This document shows, piece after piece, positions 7,507 through 13,386 of a stretch of DNA of 14,023 nucleotides. The stretch is from JAXDBV01 sp034678415 (GTDB lineage Bacteria > Bacteroidota > Bacteroidia > Bacteroidales > VadinHA17): assembly GCA_034678415.1 (NCBI GenBank), contig JAXDBV010000075.1, positions 1-14,023 of the forward strand. The letters are read 5' to 3'. A program made the position numbers and the translations under genes. The notes under the pieces were generated by a model. It saw only the letters and a program-made list of their open reading frames with translations, was not told the origin of the DNA and made no database searches. Every line of letters starts with the position of its first letter. The first letter of the stretch is position 1.

Positions 7507-8168
7507 AAATGACCATACACAAGGAAGGCTATCTCACAATTGGAGTTGTATTCCTGTTGATGCTTATCATTAACCTAATGATCTTCAATTTGATTAATGG
7601 GGTATTCTGGCTGAAGATCCTTCTTCTTGTGTTGTCAGTCCTGTTCCTGATGCAGATCGTGTTTTTTTTCAGAAAACCCCGCAGAAGGACAGTTCCCGTG
7701 CGCAGTGACGTGTATTCTGCGGCCGATGGTGAGGTGGTGGTGATAGAAGAAGTTGCTGAGGATGAATACTTTCATGACAAGCGGTGGCAGGTCTCTGTGT
7801 TCATGTCCATATTTAATATGCATATGAACCTGTTCCCTGTGGGGGGAACGGTGAAGTATTTCAGGTACCACCCGGGGAGGCATTTTTTTGCCTTTCTTCC
7901 GAAATCATCGTTAATGAATGAAAGGACAACCGTTGTTATCCGGACCGAGAAGGGTGCGGAAGTGTTAGCCAGGCAGATAGCGGGTGGTGTAGCCAGGAGA
8001 ATCGTAACATATGTAAAACAAGATCAGCCGGTGAAACAGGGGGAGGAGATGGGGTTTATAAAATTCGGCTCACGGGTGGATCTCTTTTTGCCCTTGGATA
8101 CCAAAATACATGTGTCATTGGGTCAAAAGGTGAAGGCCGGAGAAACAGTGCTGGCCACCCTTGCATAA
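7503..8168 (+). CDS. psd: Phosphatidylserine decarboxylase family proenzyme
   Basis: A 221-residue pyruvoyl enzyme that makes phosphatidylethanolamine from phosphatidylserine. Two N-terminal hydrophobic helices (about 11-30 and 35-55) anchor it. The core has YSAADGEVVVIEE, then FMSIFNMHMNLFPVGG, whose conserved His lies in the NMHMN motif. The self-cleavage site is FGS, between Gly189 and Ser190, within MGFIKFGSRVDLFLP; Ser190 becomes the pyruvoyl group. The short size and the FGS rather than LGST site place it in the compact PSD class used by Bacteroidota and archaea rather than the E. coli long form. It overlaps cdsA by ATGA, giving translational coupling of consecutive lipid steps; the phosphatidylserine synthase is not in this window. 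Confidence 0.95.
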   Translation: MKMTIHKEGYLTIGVVFLLMLIINLMIFNLINGVFWLKILLLVLSVLFLMQIVFFFRKPRRRTVPVRSDVYSAADGEVVVIEEVAEDEYFHDKRWQVSVFMSIFNMHMNLFPVGGTVKYFRYHPGRHFFAFLPKSSLMNERTTVVIRTEKGAEVLARQIAGGVARRIVTYVKQDQPVKQGEEMGFIKFGSRVDLFLPLDTKIHVSLGQKVKAGETVLATLA

Positions 8169-8186
8169 CCCTCAAAGCATCATACC

Positions 8187-9407
8187 ATGTCTCAGCATGA
8201 AATAATCCCGGTTACCGGTGATGTACATTGGATTGGCGTGCTCGATCATGATATTGTCACCTTCGATATCGTGATGGAAACGAAATACGGAACCACGTAT
8301 AATTCATACTTCATCGATGCCGGTAAAAAAACAATTGTGGAAACGGTGAAGGACGGTTTTTATGACCTGTATCTCAGCAAGATCAAACAACTGACCGATC
8401 CCTCACAGATTGAATATATTGTTGTAAATCATACTGAACCTGATCATTCGGGCAGTTTGAGACACCTGCTGCGTTTGGCTCCGCAAGCCACCGTCGTGGG
8501 CAGCGGCAACGCCATCCGTTTTTTGCAGGATATTACCGGATTGGAATTTCGTTCCCTGCAGGTCAAGGATGGCGATACCCTTGATCTTGGCGGCAAAACC
8601 CTCCGTTTCATCGGCGCCCCCAACCTTCACTGGCCCGATACTATGTTTACTTACCTTGAGGAGGATCAGCTGCTCTTCACCTGTGATTCCTTTGGAGCTC
8701 ATTTCTGCAATGAAAAAATGTTTGACGACGCAGTGGGTAATTTTGATGAATCATTCAAATATTATTTTGATGTGATTTTGAAGCCTTTCAGCAGGTTTAT
8801 GCTGAAGGCTGTTGAGAAGATCAGACCATTACCGGTGCGGGCTATCTGCCCGGGTCATGGACCAATCCTCCGCAGTCACTGGAGAAAGTACGTGGATCTT
8901 TCCGCAGGGTGGGCTGCGGAATACCTGAAGCAGACGGAAACGGAAGAATGGAGGGTGTTGATTGCCTACGTGTCAGCCTATGGATACACAGCGGCTATGG
9001 CACAAGCTATTGCGGCAGGTCTGAAAAAATCGGGGGGGATTGAAGTGGAACTTGCCGATATTGAGATGATGTCGGCAGTGGAAATGGAACGCCTTGTGAT
9101 AAGAAGCAATGCGATCCTTGTGGGTTCACCCACCATCAACCAGAACACGCTCATGCCGGTGTATAAACTGTTCAGCGTGATGAATCCCCTGAGGGATAAA
9201 GGAAAGGTAGCTTCATCCTTCGGTTCGTACGGCTGGAGCGGGGAAGCCGTGAAAATCATTGACCAGATCCTGCGAAACCTTAAGCTGGATGTGATGGATG
9301 GTGTGGCATTCAAGTTCCATCCCGGTGAGGCAAAAACCAGAGAGCTGGAAAACTTTGGGATGCAGTTTGCTTCACAGCTGAAGAAAAAAGTAAAGCAGGG
9401 CATGTAA
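8187..9407 (+). CDS. Flavodiiron protein (A-type flavoprotein, O2/NO reductase)
   Basis: A 406-residue class A flavodiiron protein that reduces O2 to water or NO to N2O in anaerobes. The N-terminal metallo-beta-lactamase domain has the full diiron set: HTEPDH (His82, Glu84, Asp86), His148 in NLHWPD, Asp167 in TCDSFG and His224 in PGHGP. The His148-to-Asp167 spacing equals that of characterised rubredoxin:oxygen oxidoreductases. The C-terminal flavodoxin domain has the FMN phosphate loop SAYGYTAAMA and the ring-binding loops SPTINQNTL and SFGSYGWSGEA. There is no fused rubredoxin or NADH:flavin domain, so an outside electron donor is needed. It follows psd by 18 bp without a visible promoter, so it may be the last gene of the rsfS operon. 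O2 versus NO preference cannot be told. Confidence 0.93.
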   Translation: MSQHEIIPVTGDVHWIGVLDHDIVTFDIVMETKYGTTYNSYFIDAGKKTIVETVKDGFYDLYLSKIKQLTDPSQIEYIVVNHTEPDHSGSLRHLLRLAPQATVVGSGNAIRFLQDITGLEFRSLQVKDGDTLDLGGKTLRFIGAPNLHWPDTMFTYLEEDQLLFTCDSFGAHFCNEKMFDDAVGNFDESFKYYFDVILKPFSRFMLKAVEKIRPLPVRAICPGHGPILRSHWRKYVDLSAGWAAEYLKQTETEEWRVLIAYVSAYGYTAAMAQAIAAGLKKSGGIEVELADIEMMSAVEMERLVIRSNAILVGSPTINQNTLMPVYKLFSVMNPLRDKGKVASSFGSYGWSGEAVKIIDQILRNLKLDVMDGVAFKFHPGEAKTRELENFGMQFASQLKKKVKQGM

Positions 9408-9417
9408 CCCTGCTTTA
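9381..9417 (-). terminator. Intrinsic terminator of the small heat-shock gene, inside the flavodiiron 3' end
   Basis: A perfect 10-bp inverted repeat, TAAAGCAGGG (9391-9400) and CCCTGCTTTA (9408-9417), has a 7-nt loop that holds the flavodiiron stop codon. Read on the minus strand, the hairpin is followed at once by CTTTTTTCTT (9390-9381), a proper U tract, so it should stop transcription from the heat-shock gene. On the plus strand the downstream bases (TGGTCCC) are not U-rich, so it would work more weakly for the operon, though it could still protect the 3' end. Confidence 0.8.
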
Positions 9418-9434
9418 TGGTCCCACTCGCTTCG

Positions 9435-9866
9435 TTACGAGATTTTGATCATCTTCTTGAATTTCCCTCTATCACTTTCTTCCCTGGGAATGTTGATGGT
9501 CAGCACGCCATCCTTATGCGAGGCCTTGATTTTATCCTTGTTTACTCCTTCCGGAAGGGTGAATGACCTTCTGAATGAGCTGTAGCTGAATTCCTTGCGG
9601 GTGTACGTCTCGTTTTCATCTTCTTTCCTGCTCTCTTTCTCGGATGAGATGATCAGGGAATTTTCGTCCACCTCAATTGTAAAATCGTTCTTGTCCAGCC
9701 CGGGAGCCGCCACTTCGATCCGGTAGTCATCCCGGGTTTCAAGGATGTTTACTGCCGGAACGGTAATCCCGGCATTGTTCCTCAGAAAGACGGGAAAGAA
9801 TTCATCGTTGAAGAAGTCATCCATATAACGCGGTAATAAACTTCTGCTTCTCAAATTCGGTAACAT
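9435..9866 (-). CDS. Small heat-shock protein, Hsp20/alpha-crystallin family
   Basis: A 143-residue ATP-independent holdase chaperone that binds unfolding proteins. The N-terminal ~35 residues are variable and aromatic (RYMDDFFNDEFFPVFL). The alpha-crystallin domain runs from about TVPAVNILETRDDYRIEVAA to the conserved KASHKDGVLTINIP, including FRRSFTLPEGV. A short C-terminal tail carries MIKIS, an I-x-I oligomerisation motif. The start at 9866 is fixed by a strong Shine-Dalgarno site 8 nt upstream. The gene converges on the flavodiiron gene, 27 bp apart, and has its own terminator there. Upstream lie operator-like dyads that may control it. The family is normally stress-induced. Confidence 0.96.
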   Translation of the reverse strand: MLPNLRSRSLLPRYMDDFFNDEFFPVFLRNNAGITVPAVNILETRDDYRIEVAAPGLDKNDFTIEVDENSLIISSEKESRKEDENETYTRKEFSYSSFRRSFTLPEGVNKDKIKASHKDGVLTINIPREESDRGKFKKMIKIS

Positions 9867-9874
9867 GGCTCAAT

Positions 9875-9880
9875 CCTCCA
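9875..9880 (-). promoter_or_regulatory. Ribosome binding site of the Hsp20 gene
   Basis: TGGAGG on the minus strand, 8 nt before the ATG at 9866. It is notable because Bacteroidota genes often lack a clear Shine-Dalgarno site; it points to high translation and settles the start. Confidence 0.75.
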
Positions 9881-9972
9881 ATAATTTTAGTTCAACATTC
9901 ATTTTTACTTGCAACCTTATCTATTCAAGCTTTATACCAATGAAAATATTATGACAAAATGGCATATTATTA

Positions 9973-10004
9973 TTCAATTAAAATGTCATAATGACATTAT
10001 TGAA
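9973..10004. promoter_or_regulatory. Long palindromic element, candidate operator
   Basis: The core is AATGTCAT (9982-9989), one A, then ATGACATT (9991-9998), a perfect 8-bp dyad. It is extended by TTCAAT (9973-9978) pairing with ATTGAA (9999-10004), with three unpaired bases (9979-9981) on the left arm only. A second, imperfect dyad built from the same half-site, ATGACA-AAA-TGGCAT (9951-9965), is centred 32 bp away, about three helical turns. Such paired sites in a divergent intergenic region suggest binding by a dimeric regulator. The regulator is unknown. Confidence 0.5.
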
Positions 10005-10273
10005 GAGTATTCAACGGCAGAATTTGTTGTGGAATGCATATTTAATAGATTGATATTAAATAAAATACAATAAATAGTAATCAGTCGGGCAATTGATTCA
10101 GGCGAACCTGTTAAATGCTCCGTCGGACTGACGAAGATTCGATGAATCCTTTTATCAGGGGATGGATTACACACAGGGCAAGGATTCCAGGAATTGTTTG
10201 TCAGGGCATGTTTCAGGATCAGGCCGGTCTGGCAATAACTGGATGTAGGAGGATGCAGTACATGGATTTTCCT

Positions 10274-10281
10274 TACCTTTA
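10274..10281 (+). promoter_or_regulatory. Candidate -7 promoter box for the AI-2E transporter
   Basis: TACCTTTA differs from the Bacteroidota TAnnTTTG box at one position and lies 19 bp before the chosen ATG at 10301, about the same distance as the rsfS box from its gene. No -33 TTG is evident at the usual spacing. Confidence 0.35.
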
Positions 10282-10300
10282 CTGGTTATTATCTTTCTGG

Positions 10301-11404
10301 ATGAACAAGTTTTTCAAGTATTTTCTGATCGTTGTGGGGATAGTCGTGGTGGCCTATCTGGTATGGTATTTTAAGGCCATCGTTGGATATATACTGGTAT
10401 CGGGTGTTCTGTCGCTGATCGGCCGGCCGGTGGTTGATTTCCTTGACAGGATTCATCTATGGAAGATAAGAATCCCCAGAGCGTTGAGTGCCTTTATTAC
10501 CCTGGTATTGTTATGGGCTGTCTTTCTTACCTTCTTCCGTATCTTTGTCCCCCTGATCGCCCGTCAGGCCAATGAGCTGGCAAACATCAACATGCAGGCT
10601 GTTAACGATGCCCTGAGGGGCCCGGTGGAAAAAGCCGAGGAGATTTTTCACCGCCTGAAAATCGGGCCACAGGATGTATCACTAATGCAGTATCTCTCTG
10701 ATCAGTTGGTGAATATTCTGAATGTGTCGAAAGTATCCAACATTTTTGGCAGCCTTTTGAGCTTGTTGGGTAATATAGCTATTGCAGCATTTTCCATTTC
10801 ATTCCTCACGTTTTTCTTCCTGAAGGATGAGCATCTTTTCAAGGAGGGTATCATGCTTTTAGTGCCCTATAAGCATGAAGAAAGGTTCAGGAAGAGCCTG
10901 TCATCCATCAAGCGTTTGCTGATGCGATATTTCATTGGTATCTCCCTTCAAATAGCGGCGATCATTACACTCATCACCACGGGACTTACTATTGTTGGCG
11001 TGGGCTTTGAGAATGCCATCATCATCGGCCTGCTGGCCGGTGTGCTGAATATCATACCTTACCTTGGCCCGTGGATGGCCGGGTTCCTGGGCGTGATGCT
11101 GGGTATCGCCACACATATCGAGCTCGACTTTGCCACGCAGCTCCTGCCTATGGCTGTATATATGATCCTTGTGTTTGTATGCGTGCGTCTGATCGATGAT
11201 TTCTTTTTCCAGCCGTTCATTTACGGAACCAGTGTGATGGCACACCCTATCGAGATACTCCTTGTGATCCTTATTGCGGGAAGCCTGGCAGGCATCCCCG
11301 GTATGATCCTTGCCGTGCCGGTATACACCGTCATCAGAGTGCTTGGTAAAGAATTCTTCAGCCAGTATAAACTGGTTAAAAAGATTACCGAAAGTATCGA
11401 ATGA
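10301..11404 (+). CDS. AI-2E family (PerM/YhhT, UPF0118) membrane transporter
   Basis: A 367-residue polytopic membrane protein with about eight hydrophobic segments: two at the N-terminus (FLIVVGIVVVAYLVWYF and IVGYILVSGVLSLIG), one at LSAFITLVLLWAVF, then a soluble amphipathic stretch (about ANELANINMQAVNDALRG to SDQLVNILN) and a C-terminal hydrophobic block. The family hallmark NIIPYLGPWMAG and the final GIPGMILAVPVYTVIRVLGK are present. Members are called autoinducer-2 exporters or sodium/proton antiporters; the substrate here is unknown. The frame opens at an ATG at 10115, but the first 62 residues are unlike the family; MNKFFKYFLIVVGIVVV at 10301 starts just before the first membrane helix and is preceded by a -7-like box. 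It stands alone between two gaps. Confidence 0.88.
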   Translation: MNKFFKYFLIVVGIVVVAYLVWYFKAIVGYILVSGVLSLIGRPVVDFLDRIHLWKIRIPRALSAFITLVLLWAVFLTFFRIFVPLIARQANELANINMQAVNDALRGPVEKAEEIFHRLKIGPQDVSLMQYLSDQLVNILNVSKVSNIFGSLLSLLGNIAIAAFSISFLTFFFLKDEHLFKEGIMLLVPYKHEERFRKSLSSIKRLLMRYFIGISLQIAAIITLITTGLTIVGVGFENAIIIGLLAGVLNIIPYLGPWMAGFLGVMLGIATHIELDFATQLLPMAVYMILVFVCVRLIDDFFFQPFIYGTSVMAHPIEILLVILIAGSLAGIPGMILAVPVYTVIRVLGKEFFSQYKLVKKITESIE

Positions 11405-11413
11405 TCAGTATGT

Positions 11414-11431
11414 GTTCACCGACAAGTGAAC
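11414..11431 (+). other. Small hairpin after the AI-2E transporter gene
   Basis: GTTCAC and GTGAAC form a perfect 6-bp stem with a 6-nt loop, 9 nt past the stop. There is no following U tract, so it is at best a weak or Rho-independent-unlike terminator. The rest of the 177-bp gap to 11581 is AT-rich and should hold the promoter of the cyd operon: AATTTTTG (11544-11551) is a one-mismatch -7 box, with a TTG at 11519-11521, 22 bp upstream of it. Confidence 0.3.
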
Positions 11432-11581
11432 CGTAATGTTTGATCATCACTATCCATGACTGGAGAATGTGATTTCCAGGTATGGTATTCCTTACTATTG
11501 ATAATCCTGTTTAATCTGTTGGATAAAGTATTTTTTGCATCACAATTTTTGTATTTTTAAACAACAATAATCCATCCCGGT

Positions 11582-11824
11582 ATGAGCCTAAGGGGAAATA
11601 ACCTGTTTGAGAAGATTTTCTACTTTTACCTGGATGGATTTCGTTCCATGACGGTGGGTAAGCAGCTGTGGATCATCATTCTGGTGAAGCTGTTCATCTT
11701 CTTTGCGGTGCTGAAGCTGTTTTTCTTCCGCGATTTTCTCCGTTCGTCCTTTGCCAGTGATGCGGAACGGAGTGAGTATGTTATCGAACAACTGACAACA
11801 TCAAAACACGACAATAATGATTGA
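11582..11824 (+). CDS. DUF4492 small membrane protein of the cytochrome bd operon
   Basis: An 80-residue protein with one membrane helix (about LWIIILVKLFIFFAVLKLFF, residues 30-49), preceded by an amphipathic, aromatic segment FYFYLDGFRSMTVGKQ and followed by a charged tail with ERSEYVIEQLT. The DGFRxMTxGxxLW and KLFFFRDFL blocks are the DUF4492 signature. Genes of this family lie directly before cydA in Bacteroidota and in some Campylobacterota. Its reading frame overlaps the cydA start by 8 bp, so the two are made together. By position and single-helix form it may be a small accessory subunit of the oxidase like CydX, CydH or CydS; that role is inference. Confidence 0.9.
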   Translation: MSLRGNNLFEKIFYFYLDGFRSMTVGKQLWIIILVKLFIFFAVLKLFFFRDFLRSSFASDAERSEYVIEQLTTSKHDNND

Positions 11825-13385
11825 GAATCTTGACATGTCGCTTGTCGACTGGTCGAGGGGGCAGTTTGCGCTTACGGCCATGTATCACTGGTTGTTTGTG
11901 CCCCTCACTCTGGGGTTGTCATTTATCGTGGCAATCATGGAGTCTATTTATGTTAAGACCGGCGATCTTTTCTGGAAAAAAACTACCAAGTTCTGGATGA
12001 CCATTTTCGGGATCAACTTTGCCATTGGTGTGGCTACCGGTATCATTCTTGAGTTCGAGTTCGGAACCAACTGGTCGAACTATTCCTGGTTTGTGGGAGA
12101 TATTTTTGGTGCGCCGCTGGCCATTGAAGGTATCATGGCCTTTTTCCTCGAAGCCACCTTCATAGCGGTGATGTTTTTCGGGTGGAATAAGGTGAGCAAG
12201 AGATTTCATCTCACGGCTACCTGGCTGACGGCTATTGGCGCTAACCTGTCGGCGCTGTGGATCCTCGTGGCCAATGCCTGGATGCAGAACCCTGCCGGGA
12301 TGCACTTCAATCCTGAAACAGCCAGGAATGAAATGCTGGATTTCTGGGCTGTGCTGTTTTCTCCAACCGCCGTGGCCAAGTTTCTTCATACCATCTCATC
12401 AGGTTTTGTGCTGGCATCCCTTGCAGTGATTGGAATCAGTTCCTGGTTCCTCCTTAAGCGAAGGGAACTCCTGTTTGCCAAACGAAGCATTATTGTTGCA
12501 TCGGTCTTCGGGCTCATTTCCTGTATTAACCTTATCGGAACGGGGGACACCTCTGCCCGGGATATTGCCCGGTATCAGCCCATGAAATTTGCTGCCATGG
12601 AAGCGCTGAACGAAGGTAGAACACGTGCACCCCTGGTCGCCTTCGGTGTGTTGTCGGGCAGGCAGGAAGGTATTGACTACATTAACCGCAGGTTTGTGTT
12701 TAAATTCGAAATTCCCGGTATGCTCTCACTGCTTGTACACCGTTCCCCAGACGGGTATGTCCCGGGAGTAAAGGATCTGATCGACGGCAATCCCCAACAG
12801 GGTATCCTGTCATTCAGAGAAAAAGTGGAAAGAGGTTCCGTGGCTATAGAAACACTCAAACAGATGAAGGAGGCAAAAGGCAGGGATGAAGCATCTTACC
12901 AGGAGCTGAAGGCAAAATTCAGTGACCCCGCGTGGGCTGACCAGTACTTTAAATACTTTGGATATGGTTATTTTACGGGCGACGAGCCCCACCGTATCAT
13001 ACCCAGCATACCTGCCGCCTTTTATTCCTTTCACATCATGGTAATCCTCGGATTCTTTTTCCTTCTCCTCTTCGTCTTGTCGCTTATCTGGTCGGTAAGG
13101 AACAGGCTTGATAACAAGAAATGGTTCTTGTGGATAGCCGTATGGACCATACCGCTGGCTTATCTTGCCAGCCAGTCGGGATGGGTGCTGGCAGAGATGG
13201 GGCGTCAGCCCTGGGTGATCCAGGATATACTGCCCACCATGGCTGCCGTTTCACATATCAATACCACCACGGTGCAGATCACCTTCTGGCTCTTTGCCGC
13301 CACATTTACTGCTCTGCTGGTGGCTGAGATCATGATTACCCTGAAACAAATCAAATTAGGACCAAAGGAGGAAGGAGGGAAATAA
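11817..13385 (+). CDS. cydA: Cytochrome bd ubiquinol oxidase subunit I
   Basis: A 522-residue quinol-oxidising subunit of the high-affinity terminal oxidase. Heme ligands are present: His24 (AMYHWLFVPLTLG; E. coli His19), His191 (KFLHTISSG; E. coli His186) and Met408 (YSFHIMVILG; E. coli Met393). Glu104 and Glu112 in GAPLAIEGIMAFFLEAT match E. coli Glu99 and Glu107. The quinol loop has Lys257 and Glu262 in MKFAAME, matching Lys252/Glu257. GWVLAEMGRQPW carries Glu460 (E. coli Glu445). The shift from +5 to +15 relative to E. coli numbering places about 10 extra residues in the Q-loop. It starts inside the DUF4492 gene and ends 1 bp before cydB. Low-oxygen respiration or O2 scavenging is the expected role. 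Confidence 0.98.
   Translation: MIENLDMSLVDWSRGQFALTAMYHWLFVPLTLGLSFIVAIMESIYVKTGDLFWKKTTKFWMTIFGINFAIGVATGIILEFEFGTNWSNYSWFVGDIFGAPLAIEGIMAFFLEATFIAVMFFGWNKVSKRFHLTATWLTAIGANLSALWILVANAWMQNPAGMHFNPETARNEMLDFWAVLFSPTAVAKFLHTISSGFVLASLAVIGISSWFLLKRRELLFAKRSIIVASVFGLISCINLIGTGDTSARDIARYQPMKFAAMEALNEGRTRAPLVAFGVLSGRQEGIDYINRRFVFKFEIPGMLSLLVHRSPDGYVPGVKDLIDGNPQQGILSFREKVERGSVAIETLKQMKEAKGRDEASYQELKAKFSDPAWADQYFKYFGYGYFTGDEPHRIIPSIPAAFYSFHIMVILGFFFLLLFVLSLIWSVRNRLDNKKWFLWIAVWTIPLAYLASQSGWVLAEMGRQPWVIQDILPTMAAVSHINTTTVQITFWLFAATFTALLVAEIMITLKQIKLGPKEEGGK
13373..13378 (+). promoter_or_regulatory. Ribosome binding site of cydB
   Basis: AGGAGG lies 8 nt before the cydB ATG, within the last codons of cydA in a purine-rich run. 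It fixes the cydB start and indicates strong independent initiation, so the subunits can be made in equal amounts. Confidence 0.75.
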
Positions 13386-13386
13386 A

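Larger units (their letters stand above)
9867..10300. other. Intergenic region between hsp20 and the AI-2E transporter
   Basis: 434 bp without a convincing gene. The left half (to about 10080) is very AT-rich and holds the hsp20 ribosome site and two dyads, at 9951-9965 and 9973-10004. The right half has ordinary base composition with several small inverted repeats around 10081-10148 and a candidate promoter for the transporter near 10274. A plus-strand frame is open from 10115 into the transporter, and a 62-codon minus ORF lies at 9986-10174; neither looks like conserved protein. No tRNA was recognised. Confidence 0.6.

Noticed and set aside
10081..10150. Possible tRNA in the intergenic region
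   Set aside because: A GGTTCG string on the minus strand suggested a T-loop, but no acceptor stem, D-loop or anticodon arm could be built around it.
9986..10174. 62-codon minus ORF between hsp20 and the AI-2E gene
   Set aside because: No ribosome site, no recognisable features, and it runs through the palindromic and hairpin elements; expected by chance in this region.
11414..11431. Hairpin after the AI-2E gene as an intrinsic terminator
   Set aside because: The stem is only 6 bp and no U tract follows, so it is listed only as a small hairpin.
11919..12389. 156-codon minus-strand open frame
   Set aside because: It is opposite cydA, which is certain from heme-ligand and quinol-loop motifs; the translation is Gly/His/Pro-rich without family features.
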